DNA from: Viridibacterium sediminicola
Lineage (GTDB): Bacteria; Pseudomonadota; Gammaproteobacteria; Burkholderiales; Rhodocyclaceae
Reading direction: 5' to 3'
DNA length: 64,000 nucleotides
Assembly (NCBI RefSeq): GCF_039631295.1
Contig: NZ_JBDIVE010000011.1
Span: 62,001-126,000 of the forward strand
The notes beneath the pieces are model-generated. The model saw nothing but the letters and a program-made list of their open reading frames with translations, made no database searches and had not been told where the DNA came from. Below, piece by piece: positions 1 to 8,738 of this stretch (position 1 is its first letter; each line of letters starts with the position of its first letter). Both the position numbers and the translations under genes were made by a program.

Positions 1-1647
1 TACTTCCTTGATCGTTGTGTGCCAGTCGCCGACGCTGTGCTGGCGGAAGATTCTCATGCTGGGGTACCAGGGTGAGTCCTGGCGTTCGAGTTGCCAGCGC
101 CATTCGGATTCGTGGCGGTTGAGGAGCCAGACGGGTTTGCCGAGCAGGCCGGCGAGGTGGGCGACCGAGGTGTCGACGCTGATCACCAGGTCGAGCTGGC
201 TGATCAGGGCGGCGGTGTCGAGCATGTCTGCGCAGTCGTCCATCCAGTCGTGAAGTGGCAGGCCGCTGTCGGCGATCTGTGCGCGCGCCTCGCTTTTCTG
301 CAGGCTGATCAGTTGCAGGCCGGGCACTTCGGCCAGTGCGCTGAAGTGGGCGAGGGGAATGCTGCGCAGGGCGTCTTTCTTGAGCTGTGGGTTGCCGGCC
401 CAGACGAGGCCGACTTTGTGTCCGGCCAGGTGGGCGAGGCGCTGTTGCCAGCTGGCCAGCAAGTTGGCGGGGAGTTGCAGCGGCGGGTTGGCGGGAATAT
501 TCGCGTTGCTGCTGCCCAGGCGCTGTGGCAGGCTCATCAGCGGGCAGTGCAGGGCGTAGTGATGTGCGCTGCCGGCGAAGGCGCGGGCCTGTCCGGCGAG
601 GCTGCAGACAGCGTCGGCCAGGCCGCTGGCTTCGATCAGGCGCAGCACATGCGGTTGGCAAAACACCAGCAGCTGGCCGGCGCCCTGGCGACGCAGTTCG
701 GGCAGGTAGCGCAGCATCATCAGGGTGTCGCCCAGACCCTGTTCGGCCCACAGCAGCAGATTGCGGCCAGCCAGTGCCTCGCCTTGCCACAGCGGCACGC
801 CGCCCAGACGTGGCAAGGTTTCGCGAATATAGCGGTAGGCCGGTTGCTGGCTCTCGAAGCGTTGTTCGAGCAGGGCAAAGCCGGCTTCCAGCTCGCCTTG
901 CAGCAATAGCAGTTCGCCGAGGGCGAGCTGCGCTTCAGTACGTGTCGGGTCGGCCGCCGCCTGCTGCAGCCAGGTGCGCGCGCTGCCCAGATCGCCAAGC
1001 TCCCAGCAGGCGAGCCCGCTGTTCATCTGCGCCGGCCACAGATCCGGCGCTTGTTCGAGGCACCAGGCATATTCCGCCAGCGCACGCTGCGGCGCGCCGC
1101 GTTCCTTGTAAATATTGCCCAGGTAGTAATGCAGGTTCAGCGCTTGCGGCTGTCGCAGCAGTGCGTCGTGCAGCAAGGCTTCGGCTTCGTCGTGGGCGCC
1201 GAGCAGGCACAGGCTGTGGGCGAGCGCCAGCAGGCTGGGTTCGTCATCGGCTTGCAGTGCCAGGCAGTGCCGGAAGTGGGCGACGCTGGCGGCGTAGTCG
1301 CCCTGCTCGCGGGTGATCTCGCCGAGCTTGAAGTGGGCTTGTGATAGATTGGGTGCGAGCACGATGGCCTGCGTGGCATGCTGGCGCGCTTGTTCGAGTT
1401 CGCCTTGCTGCTGCAGCACGGCAGCCAGATTGTTGTAGGCGGCGGCCAGCTGCGGGTCCAGCGCGATGGCCTGGCGATAGCAGGCGGCCGCCGCGTCGAG
1501 CTGGCCGGCATTGAAATGCGCGTTGCCGCGTTGTTTCAAGTCTTCGGCGGAGCTGGCATGCGCCTGCTCTGCAGGGGCAGGTGAAGCGAACAGGGTGCGC
1601 AGCAGCTTGAACAAGAGGGCTTCCTCGGGCGAGCGGGTGTGCGACAT
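1..1647 (-). CDS. TPR-repeat protein with GT9-like glycosyltransferase domain (partial)
   Basis: Reads leftward from an ATG at 1647 (MSHTRSPEEALLF) and stays open for 549 codons to base 1, so the C-terminus lies outside the window. Roughly residues 35-290 are consecutive tetratricopeptide repeats (GNAHFNAGQLDAAAACYRQA is one unit, followed by AYNNLAAVL and AHFKLGE helices). The second half carries EQGLGDTLMMLRYL and VSVDTSVAHLAGLLGKP, the donor-binding pattern of the GT9 (heptosyltransferase-like) fold. TPR-GT fusions of this type are common in betaproteobacteria and often lie near motility or polysaccharide loci; the acceptor here is unknown. The gene is divergent from the ABC exporter that starts at 1755. 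The family is clear, the specific role is not. Confidence 0.85.
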   Translation of the reverse strand, partial: MSHTRSPEEALLFKLLRTLFASPAPAEQAHASSAEDLKQRGNAHFNAGQLDAAAACYRQAIALDPQLAAAYNNLAAVLQQQGELEQARQHATQAIVLAPNLSQAHFKLGEITREQGDYAASVAHFRHCLALQADDEPSLLALAHSLCLLGAHDEAEALLHDALLRQPQALNLHYYLGNIYKERGAPQRALAEYAWCLEQAPDLWPAQMNSGLACWELGDLGSARTWLQQAAADPTRTEAQLALGELLLLQGELEAGFALLEQRFESQQPAYRYIRETLPRLGGVPLWQGEALAGRNLLLWAEQGLGDTLMMLRYLPELRRQGAGQLLVFCQPHVLRLIEASGLADAVCSLAGQARAFAGSAHHYALHCPLMSLPQRLGSSNANIPANPPLQLPANLLASWQQRLAHLAGHKVGLVWAGNPQLKKDALRSIPLAHFSALAEVPGLQLISLQKSEARAQIADSGLPLHDWMDDCADMLDTAALISQLDLVISVDTSVAHLAGLLGKPVWLLNRHESEWRWQLERQDSPWYPSMRIFRQHSVGDWHTTIKEV

Positions 1648-1754
1648 TTTACGCGTCGGCTGCCGGCCTTTGGCGGGGTGCGGGAACCACTCGTGTCGTG
1701 CCCTGCCAAAGCGGCAGGGTGATGACCTGTCGTGATTCGGATCGGAGTGAGTGG

Positions 1755-3551
1755 ATGGACTGGAAGCACGAAGTACTCAACAGCAGCATTTGGCTGGTCA
1801 AGACCTACCTCATCACGCTGCTGGTGTTTGTCGCGGGTATGGCCGCGCTGGCGCGTTTCACGGTGTGGGGGCGGCAGTTCTGGGCGATCAGCGGCGCGTA
1901 TTTCTCGCCACGCCGCAGTTGGCGTTCGCTGGCGGCGTTGGCCTTGATCCTCTTGTTGTCCCTGATGTCGGTGCGGCTCAATGTGCTGTTCTCGTACTGG
2001 TACAACGGCATGTACACCAGCATGCAGGAGCTGGATAAAAATGCTTTCTGGATGCATGTCTACTTGTTCGCGGTGCTGGCCACGCTGCACATCATCCGCT
2101 CCTTGTTCGGCGAGTATGTGCGGACTGCGTTTTCGATTCATTGGCGGCTGTGGCTGACCGAGCGCCTGGTCGGCAAGTGGATGTCAGGCCAGACTTATTA
2201 TCTGGGGCGCTTCGCAAAACCCGATGTGGATAACCCGGAGCAACGCATCCAGCAAGACGCCAGCAGTCTGATTGCCAGCACACTGGGTTTGTCGATGGGC
2301 TTGGTTGAGTCGGTGTTGTCGATTTTCACCTTCACGCTGATCTTGTGGAATCTCTCAGGCCCGCTGCAGATTGCGAGCGTCGAGTTGCCACGCGCGATGG
2401 TGTTCATGGTCTACATCTATGTGCTGATTGCTACGGTGTTTGCGGTGTGGATCGGGCGTCCTTTGATTGCCCTTAATTTCTTGAACGAGAAACTCAACGC
2501 CAGTTACCGCTACATGCTGATGCGTGTGCGTGAGTATGCCGAGAGCGTAGCGCTCTACCGTGGCGAGCAGGTCGAGCAGCGCAATTTGCAATCAGCCTTT
2601 GCCGCGGTCATCGACAATGCCTGGGCCAGCTTGTGGCGAAACCTCAAGTTCTTCGGCTACAACTTTACGATCAGTCAGACGGCCATATTGTTTCCACTGC
2701 TGGTACAGGGGCCGCGTCTCTTCTCTGGCAGCATCAAGCTGGGAGATCTGACCCAAACGTCCGAGGCCTTCGGTCAGGTGCAGGACGCGCTGTCTTTCTT
2801 CCGCCAGTCCTACGACTCCTTCGCCGGTTATCGCGCAGTGCTGAACCGGCTCTCTGGCTTCGAGCAGAACATCACCGCTTCGCAGGCGCTGGCGCTGCCC
2901 AAGCTGGCGCGTGACAGCGCAGCCTTGCGCCTGCAGGGTCTGAGCGTGTTGCGGCCCGATGGTGCGGTGCTGACGCGCGCACTCGAACTGCAGGTGAATG
3001 CGGGAGAGAGCCTGCTCATTCGCGGCCCCTCGGGTGCTGGCAAAACCACCTTGCTGCGCAGCCTGGCCGGCTTGTGGCCTTTCACGCAGGGCGAGGCGGC
3101 CCGGCCGGCGGATGCTGAAACCCTGTTCCTCTCGCAGAAACCGTATTTGCCGCTGGGTAGCTTGCGCAGTGCGCTGGCCTATCCGGCAGCCAGTGTCGAT
3201 GATGCGCGGGCGCGCGAGGTGCTGCAGCGCGTGCAGCTGGGGCAGCTGGCAGAGCAGCTGGATATCGAACAGGACTGGTCGCAGACCCTCTCGCCGGGCG
3301 AGCAGCAGCGTCTGGCGTTTGGTCGTGCGCTGATCAATCGGCCGGCGCTGATCTTCCTCGATGAGGCGACTTCGGCGATGGACAGCGGCCTCGAACACGC
3401 GCTCTACACGACGCTGCGCAGCGCCTTGCCGGAGGCGATCCTGGTCAGCGTCGGCCACCGCGAAACGCTGGCGCCGCTGCATGATCGCGCCTTGAGTCTG
3501 GCGCGCGACGGCAGCTGGGCGCTGGCACCGACGACAGCGCCTGCCGCCTGA
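1755..3551 (+). CDS. SbmA/BacA- and YddA-like ABC transporter, fused permease and ATPase
   Basis: A 598-residue inner-membrane half-transporter. The start ATG at 1755 (MDWKHEVLNSS) has a GGAG eight bases upstream; the frame is open to 1698, but that extension looks non-coding. The N-terminal ~330 residues form the SbmA/BacA-like transmembrane domain (FSYWYNGMYTSMQELD is typical). The C-terminal ATPase has Walker A GPSGAGKTT near residue 424, signature LSPGEQQRLAFGRAL near 512 and Walker B LIFLDEATSAMD near 533. Relatives with both domains (YddA, ABCD-like) move peptides or lipid-like substrates; the substrate here is not predictable. The KTSC gene follows 34 bp downstream. Confidence 0.88.
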   Translation: MDWKHEVLNSSIWLVKTYLITLLVFVAGMAALARFTVWGRQFWAISGAYFSPRRSWRSLAALALILLLSLMSVRLNVLFSYWYNGMYTSMQELDKNAFWMHVYLFAVLATLHIIRSLFGEYVRTAFSIHWRLWLTERLVGKWMSGQTYYLGRFAKPDVDNPEQRIQQDASSLIASTLGLSMGLVESVLSIFTFTLILWNLSGPLQIASVELPRAMVFMVYIYVLIATVFAVWIGRPLIALNFLNEKLNASYRYMLMRVREYAESVALYRGEQVEQRNLQSAFAAVIDNAWASLWRNLKFFGYNFTISQTAILFPLLVQGPRLFSGSIKLGDLTQTSEAFGQVQDALSFFRQSYDSFAGYRAVLNRLSGFEQNITASQALALPKLARDSAALRLQGLSVLRPDGAVLTRALELQVNAGESLLIRGPSGAGKTTLLRSLAGLWPFTQGEAARPADAETLFLSQKPYLPLGSLRSALAYPAASVDDARAREVLQRVQLGQLAEQLDIEQDWSQTLSPGEQQRLAFGRALINRPALIFLDEATSAMDSGLEHALYTTLRSALPEAILVSVGHRETLAPLHDRALSLARDGSWALAPTTAPAA

Positions 3552-3585
3552 GGCGCGGCGGGCGGCGACATCAAGGAGCTATGCC

Positions 3586-3804
3586 ATGGGGATTGAACGC
3601 AAAAGCATTCAACGCGGCGGCATCAAGTCTGCCGGCTATGATCGCGCCCAGCGGGTGCTGGAGATCGAGTTCGACGGCGGCCGCATCGTGCAGCACACCA
3701 GTGTGGGCGAGGAGATCGCGCGGCGCTTTCTGGCCAGCGGTTCGCCGATGAGCTATTACCGCGACAATATCGAAGACGAGTTCTCGCAACGCGCAGTGCG
3801 GTAG
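3586..3804 (+). CDS. KTSC-domain small protein
   Basis: A 72-residue soluble protein starting with ATG after a good AAGGAG box. The whole length matches the KTSC domain layout: a basic IKSAGYD segment, the paired strands RVLEIEFDGGRIVQHTSV, then a helix and the YYRDNIEDEF end. KTSC domains occur alone or attached to nucleic-acid enzymes, and no biochemical role is established. It may be cotranscribed with the ABC transporter just upstream. Its TAG stop directly abuts the hairpin repeat that follows. Confidence 0.7.
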   Translation: MGIERKSIQRGGIKSAGYDRAQRVLEIEFDGGRIVQHTSVGEEIARRFLASGSPMSYYRDNIEDEFSQRAVR

Positions 3805-4015
3805 CTTAGAGACTGCTCACGATCTTTTCAGGTTTGAATTTTTGACGCAAAGGGCGCGAAGCAAACAAGGCAAGGTCCGCAAAGGAATACAAAGCGATGA
3901 TGTCCGAAATGACTCCCTTTGCGAACCTTCGCTTTTCTTCGCGTCCTTCGCGTCAAAAATGCAGCGTTTGATCTTGTCCGCGAACAATCAAAAGATCATG
4001 AACAGCCTCTTAGAG
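3805..4015. repeat. Long imperfect palindromic repeat (MITE-like), copy 1
   Basis: About 211 bp that fold back on themselves. The left end (CTGCTCACGATCTTTT, to 3828) is nearly the reverse complement of the right end (AAAAGATCATGAACAG, from 3990). An inner pair, TTTTTGACGC...GCGCGAAG starting near 3836 and CTTCGCG...GCGTCAAAAA ending near 3960, pairs again around a central loop near 3880-3910. A second, diverged copy lies at 8739-8969 with the same ends and the same inner arms. No transposase reading frame is present. The structure fits a non-autonomous mobile repeat or a REP-like hairpin. Confidence 0.7.
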
Positions 4016-4050
4016 TAACGAGCGCCGTGTCGGCGCTCGTTCAGCAGGAC

Positions 4051-4527
4051 TCAGTGGTGGTGGCCATGTTCGCCGTGCACGTGGCCGTGGGCGATTTCTT
4101 CAGCGCTGGCGGCACGCACCGACAGCACCTTGACCGCGAAGCGCAGTGCCTGGCCCGCCAGCGGGTGGTTGCCATCGAGCAGCACGACCGGGCCCTTGAT
4201 CTTCACCACGCGGTAATCGTGCTGCTCGCCCTTGTCGTCGTAGCGCTGCAGGTAGCCGCCGACCTTCACGCCGGGCGGGAATTCGCTGCGCGGGATGCTG
4301 GTCACCAGGCTTTCGTCACGTTCGCCGAAGGCGTCTTGCGCCGAGAGATTGAGGCTCACCTGGTAGCCGGCTTCCTGACCGTCCAGCGCTTCTTCTATTT
4401 TCGGCAGGGTGTTGTTGTAGCCGCCGTGCAGATAGACGCTGGGTTCGCGGCTCTCTTCGATGATCTTGCCCTGGGCGTCGAGCACCTTGAACAGCAGGGT
4501 GACGGCGGTGTCTTTTGCGATTTTCAT
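4051..4527 (-). CDS. slyD: SlyD-type FKBP peptidyl-prolyl isomerase
   Basis: 158 residues. The FKBP fold begins TAVTLLFKVLDAQGKIIEES, and an inserted flap domain lies in the middle (DAFGERDESLV to DGNHPLAGQALRF), as in SlyD and SlpA. The GNHPLAG strand and the His-rich C-terminus (HGHVHGEHGHHH) mark the SlyD branch. The tail can bind nickel or other metals, linking the family to hydrogenase maturation as well as general protein folding; no hydrogenase genes are seen nearby. Cytoplasmic, and apparently transcribed alone. Confidence 0.93.
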   Translation of the reverse strand: MKIAKDTAVTLLFKVLDAQGKIIEESREPSVYLHGGYNNTLPKIEEALDGQEAGYQVSLNLSAQDAFGERDESLVTSIPRSEFPPGVKVGGYLQRYDDKGEQHDYRVVKIKGPVVLLDGNHPLAGQALRFAVKVLSVRAASAEEIAHGHVHGEHGHHH

Positions 4528-4604
4528 GCGCGTATGCCTGTAAGCGATTAAGTCAGCCGGGCATTTTCGCTGATTGCCTGACTGAATGGAACCGCGTTGA
4601 GCGC

Positions 4605-6098
4605 TCAGCTCGAACAGCTCACTTCAAGATGGCTGGCCCAGTCCGGTGGCAGCTTGGCGTAGTGCGCATTGTGCGGCTGTTCGTCAAAAGGCTTGCGCAG
4701 GCAGTCAAGCAGGCGCTCGATTTCGCTGAAATCGCCCTCGCGCGCCTGGCGGATGGCCGCTTCCGCCAGCCAGTTGCGCAGCACGTATTTGGGGTTGACC
4801 GCCAGCATTCTTGCTTGTCGCTCGGCATCAACACTGTGCTCCTGCGCCAGGCGCGCCCGCCAGCTGGCCAGCCAGGCATCGCCGGCCTCGCGGTCGATGA
4901 ACTGGTCGCGCAGCGCGGCGTCGGCCTGTGCGCGGGTGGCTTCTGCCGGCTCGCCCTGAAGCTGGCTCAGCGTGCGGAAGAAATTGGTGTGATCCAGGTG
5001 CTGACGCTGCAGCAGGCCATAGGTCTCGCCGAGGAAGTCTTCGTCGCCGTCCTGCGCGCTGGCAAAGCCCAGCTTGGCGCGCATCAGCTGTAGGAAGTGC
5101 GATTCGTAGCGGGGGATGTAGGCGCCGTCGATCAGGCTTTCGAGCTGTTCGGGGTCGATCAGCGATTGCAGCGCGTTGCCCAGCGCGTAGAGGTTCCAAT
5201 GTGCAATGCGTGGCTGCATGCTGAATGCGTAGCGACCTTGTTCGTCAGAATGGTTGCAGATGTGATGCGCGTCGAAGGCCTCCATGAAGCCGAAGGGGCC
5301 ATAGTCGAGGGTGAGGCCGAGGATGCTCATATTGTCGGTATTCATCACCCCGTGCATGAAGCCGACCGCCTGCCAGTGGGCGATCAGCTCGGCGCTGCGC
5401 CGCGCCACGTCGCTGAGCAGGGCTGCGTAGGGATTCGCTTCCTCGCGCAGCGTCGGGCGGAAATGGTCGATCAGGTAATCGGCGAGGATTTTGACTTCGT
5501 CCTTGCGGCCCTTGGCGGCCCAGTGCTCGAAGGAGCCAAAGCGCACGAAGCTCGGCGCCACGCGCGTCACCACCGCAGCGGTTTCGATGGTCTCGCGGCG
5601 CACGGGCGCGGGCGAGCCGATGATGCACAGTGCGCGCGTGGTCGGAATGCCCAGCGCGGCCATGGCTTCGGAGCAGAGGAATTCGCGGATCGATGAGCGC
5701 AGCACGGCGCGGCCATCGGCAAAGCGCGAGTAGGGCGTTTGGCCCGCCCCCTTGAGCTGTAGCTCAAGCGGGCCTGTTGGCGTGCTCACGCCGCCGAGCA
5801 GATGCGCACGGCCGTCGCCCAGCTGGCCTGCCCAGACGCCGAACTGGTGGCCCGAATACACTGCAGCAAGCGGCTCGCTGCCGGGCAGCAGGCGATTGCC
5901 GGCGAAGTATTCGGCGAAGTCCGCGCGCTGCAGTTGGTGCTCGTCCAGGCCGATCAGGCTGGCTACCTCGCGGCTGGCGGCGACCAGTGTGGGCGTCGGC
6001 AAGGGCGTGGGGGCCAGGCGGGTGTAAAAAACCTCGGGCAGGCGCGCGAAGCTGTTGTCGAAGGGCAGGCTTTCTAAGGTTGCGGCGGGGGCGGGCAT
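4605..6098 (-). CDS. selO: SelO (YdiU/UPF0061) protein AMPylase
   Basis: 497 residues, the usual length for bacterial SelO. The family is a pseudokinase that transfers AMP to protein substrates and takes part in redox homeostasis. Visible hallmarks are YSGHQFGVWAGQLGDGRA, the glycine-rich GAGQTPYSRFADGRAVLRSS, the metal-binding region NTDNMSILGLTLDYGPFGF, and the C-terminal SCSS where many homologues place a reactive Cys (Sec in animals). The start at 6098 gives MPAPAATLESLPFDNSFARL, the normal family N-terminus. It is divergent from the NifQ-like gene at 6218. Confidence 0.96.
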   Translation of the reverse strand: MPAPAATLESLPFDNSFARLPEVFYTRLAPTPLPTPTLVAASREVASLIGLDEHQLQRADFAEYFAGNRLLPGSEPLAAVYSGHQFGVWAGQLGDGRAHLLGGVSTPTGPLELQLKGAGQTPYSRFADGRAVLRSSIREFLCSEAMAALGIPTTRALCIIGSPAPVRRETIETAAVVTRVAPSFVRFGSFEHWAAKGRKDEVKILADYLIDHFRPTLREEANPYAALLSDVARRSAELIAHWQAVGFMHGVMNTDNMSILGLTLDYGPFGFMEAFDAHHICNHSDEQGRYAFSMQPRIAHWNLYALGNALQSLIDPEQLESLIDGAYIPRYESHFLQLMRAKLGFASAQDGDEDFLGETYGLLQRQHLDHTNFFRTLSQLQGEPAEATRAQADAALRDQFIDREAGDAWLASWRARLAQEHSVDAERQARMLAVNPKYVLRNWLAEAAIRQAREGDFSEIERLLDCLRKPFDEQPHNAHYAKLPPDWASHLEVSCSS

Positions 6099-6217
6099 GG
6101 GGGCATTCCATTCTTGTTGTCGCGCTTGGCGCGTTTGCCAAGGTGTATCACAAGCCTTGTTCCAACGGGCGCACTTTCTGCTTGAAGGCAGTGTCGGAAC
6201 GGAACCAGGAGCTCATC

Positions 6218-6787
6218 ATGCAGTGTGTCACGCATGCGCAACAGCCGTCTGCCATAGAGCTTGTAACGCACGCCGCGCCGTGCAGTCCGCGCCCCATCAC
6301 GCGCGAAGCCTTGCTGAGCCTTGCCCAGCGCCCGGCTTACGGGGTCAGCCTGGCGCTGGCCGGCTTGTTGGCGCGACGCTGGCAAAGCCTGGGCAGCGAG
6401 GTCTTGCCGATTCATGGTCTGGATGCGGCCGAGACCCGCAAGATGCTCGACGCTCACTTTCCTGGTGCAAGCCTGCTGCTCGCGCACAGCGATTTACAGC
6501 CGGCGGACAGCTTCGTCTACGCGCCGGAGCTCGATGCCCTGGTCGGCCTGCTGGTGAGCTACCGCACGCTTGATGATCAAGACAGCTGCTGGCTGGCGCA
6601 TGCGCTGGCCACCGCCTGTCTGGGCCGCGAGCCGCTGTGGCAGGAGCTGGGCTTGCCGCATGCGGGCCTGCTGTGCGATCTGTTCCACGGCTTTTTCAGT
6701 CCGCTGGCGGCGCACAACCGTCGCAGCCTGGACTGGCGCACCTTCCTTTACACCCGTCTGGCCGAGCGCACGCGCCTGAGCGCCTGA
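6218..6787 (+). CDS. NifQ-family protein lacking the C-terminal cysteine motif
   Basis: 189 residues from the ATG at 6218, which has AGGAG seven bases upstream. Alignable NifQ landmarks are LPIHGLDAAETRKMLDAHFP, a region with WLAHALATACLGREPLWQEL, and LFHGFFSPLAAHNRRSLDW followed by RTFLYTRLAE. NifQ supplies molybdenum for FeMo-cofactor synthesis. Its Fe-Mo-S cluster uses a C-terminal cysteine motif that should follow the LAE segment, but here the protein ends RTRLSA with no cysteine there. The three bases after the stop run into the convergent ATPase gene, and no other frame restores the motif. No other nif genes are in view, so the role may have changed or been lost. Confidence 0.75.
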   Translation: MQCVTHAQQPSAIELVTHAAPCSPRPITREALLSLAQRPAYGVSLALAGLLARRWQSLGSEVLPIHGLDAAETRKMLDAHFPGASLLLAHSDLQPADSFVYAPELDALVGLLVSYRTLDDQDSCWLAHALATACLGREPLWQELGLPHAGLLCDLFHGFFSPLAAHNRRSLDWRTFLYTRLAERTRLSA

Positions 6788-6793
6788 GCGCGC

Positions 6794-8626
6794 TCAGCTG
6801 CCGTCGTCGTTGGCCGGCGGCGCGATGCGCACCACCTCGTCCATCGAGGTCTGGCCCTTGGCGATCTTCAGCGCACCGGAGACGCGCATCGGCTTCATGC
6901 CTTCGCGGTAGGCCTGCTGGCGCAGCAGGGCCAGATCGGCATCGGGGCGCACGTGCTGGCGGATGCCCGGCGACATCAGGAGCGTCTCGTAGATGCCCAT
7001 GCGGCCCTGATAACCGGTCTTGCGGCATTCAAGGCAGCCGACCGGGCGATAGATCTTGCTCGGCGGGGGCGATTTGAAGGGCTGCACCAGACGCGCCCAC
7101 TCGCTCTCTTCTTCAGGCGTCAGATCGCTCGGTTCGCGGCAGTGCGGACACAGCGTGCGCACCAGGCGCTGGCCCATCACGCCGAGCAAGGTGGCGTTGA
7201 GCAGGTAAGAAGGTACGCCCAGATCGAGCAGGCGGGTGATTGCCGAGGGCGCGTCATTGGTGTGCAGGGTGGACAGCACGAGGTGGCCGGTGAGTGCCGC
7301 CTGGATGGCCATGTCGGCGGTCTCCAGATCGCGGATTTCGCCGATCATGATGATGTCCGGGTCTTGCCGCATCAGCGCGCGCACGCCCTGCGCAAAACCC
7401 AGGTCGATGCTGCCTTGCACCTGCATCTGGTTGAAGCTGTCCTCGACCATTTCGATCGGGTCTTCGATGGTGCAGACATTCACCTCGGGCGTCGCCAGCT
7501 GCTTGAGCGTGGAGTACAGCGTGGTGGTCTTGCCCGAGCCGGTCGGCCCGGTGACGAGGATGATGCCATTGGGCTGGCGCGTCATGTGGTCCCAGCGCTG
7601 CTGGTCCTCCTCGGTGAAGCCGAGTTCGACGAAATTGCGCACCAGCACCTCGGGGTCGAAGATGCGCATCACCAGCTTTTCGCCAAAGGCCGTCGGCAGG
7701 GTCGACAAGCGCAGCTCGACCTCCGAGCCTTGCGGCGTGCGCGTCTTGACGCGGCCATCCTGCGGGCGGCGCTTTTCGACCACGTCCATGCGGCCGAGAA
7801 TCTTGATGCGGCTGGTCATCGCATTGATGACCGTCATCGGCAGCTGGTAGACCTGATGCAGCACGCCGTCGATGCGGAAGCGCACGATGCCCGCGTCGCG
7901 TCGCGGCTCGATGTGGATGTCGGAGGCGCGCTGATCAAAGGCGTACTGCCACAGCCAGTCGACGATGCGCACGATGTGCTGCTCGTTGGCATCGAACTGG
8001 CGATCCGTCTCGCCGAGGTCCACCAGCTGTTCGAAATTGGTGACATTGCTGCGCTGCTGCTGGTCGCTACCATGCGCTTTCTTGACCGATGCAGCGAGCT
8101 TGTAAAACTCGATCTGGAAACGTTCGATATCGACCGGATTGGCCAGCACGCGATGAATCGTCTTGCCGATCACCCTTTGCAGTTCCGGTTCCCACTCACG
8201 GACATAGGGCTCGGCGGTGGCGATCACCACCTCGTGGCTGCCCACTTGCACCGGCAGCACCTTGAGGCGCGCGGCGTAGGCACTTGGCATCACTTCGGTG
8301 ACGCTGGCGAAGTTGATGCGCAGCGGATCGATGTGCAGGTATTCCATGCACAGCTTGCTGGCCAGCCATTCGGTCAGAACTTCAAGTGTCAGCAGTTTGT
8401 GCGGCGGCAGGGCGGATTTGAACTTCTGCTCGGCGATGATGGCAAGCGGGTGCATGCCCTGTTTTTGCAGATGCCGCTGGGCCATCGCCAGCTCGGCTTC
8501 GGCACGGCTGATCATCTGGTCGTCGAGCAGGTGACGCAGGATTTCCTTGACCGTCAGCGCGCGATCAGCGGCGGGCACCACGGTGGATTGCGACGCATGG
8601 GCTGCGAGCTGGGCGGACTTTGGCAT
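6794..8626 (-). CDS. GspE/PilB-family secretion or pilus ATPase (orphan)
   Basis: About 610 residues of a type II secretion/type IV pilus assembly ATPase. It has an N-terminal GSPII_E_N-like domain, then the catalytic core with Walker A GPTGSGKTTT, the Asp box CTIEDPIEMVED, Walker B RQDPDIIMIGEIRDLET, the His box LSTLHTNDAPS, and a zinc-type tetracysteine (CPHC with CLEC). It is separate from the gspE of the main operon at 38680. The start is uncertain: ATG 8626 is taken here, while an upstream in-frame ATG at 8728 has a GAGG box but its extra residues look non-coding and overlap the boundary of the palindromic repeat. It may serve a pilus system outside the window. Confidence 0.9.
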   Translation of the reverse strand: MPKSAQLAAHASQSTVVPAADRALTVKEILRHLLDDQMISRAEAELAMAQRHLQKQGMHPLAIIAEQKFKSALPPHKLLTLEVLTEWLASKLCMEYLHIDPLRINFASVTEVMPSAYAARLKVLPVQVGSHEVVIATAEPYVREWEPELQRVIGKTIHRVLANPVDIERFQIEFYKLAASVKKAHGSDQQQRSNVTNFEQLVDLGETDRQFDANEQHIVRIVDWLWQYAFDQRASDIHIEPRRDAGIVRFRIDGVLHQVYQLPMTVINAMTSRIKILGRMDVVEKRRPQDGRVKTRTPQGSEVELRLSTLPTAFGEKLVMRIFDPEVLVRNFVELGFTEEDQQRWDHMTRQPNGIILVTGPTGSGKTTTLYSTLKQLATPEVNVCTIEDPIEMVEDSFNQMQVQGSIDLGFAQGVRALMRQDPDIIMIGEIRDLETADMAIQAALTGHLVLSTLHTNDAPSAITRLLDLGVPSYLLNATLLGVMGQRLVRTLCPHCREPSDLTPEEESEWARLVQPFKSPPPSKIYRPVGCLECRKTGYQGRMGIYETLLMSPGIRQHVRPDADLALLRQQAYREGMKPMRVSGALKIAKGQTSMDEVVRIAPPANDDGS

Positions 8627-8738
8627 GCGGTTCGATCTGGCGAAAAGTTCAGCGGTCAATGTAGCGCGTCCCAGCCCTGCGGGCAATTGCGGCGGCTGAC
8701 TGGGTGCCGGGCGGCTGCGTGATAACATCGCGCAGACC

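Noticed and set aside
3919..4551. A 210-codon plus-strand frame covering the repeat and slyD antisense
   Set aside because: It begins inside the hairpin repeat and otherwise mirrors slyD.
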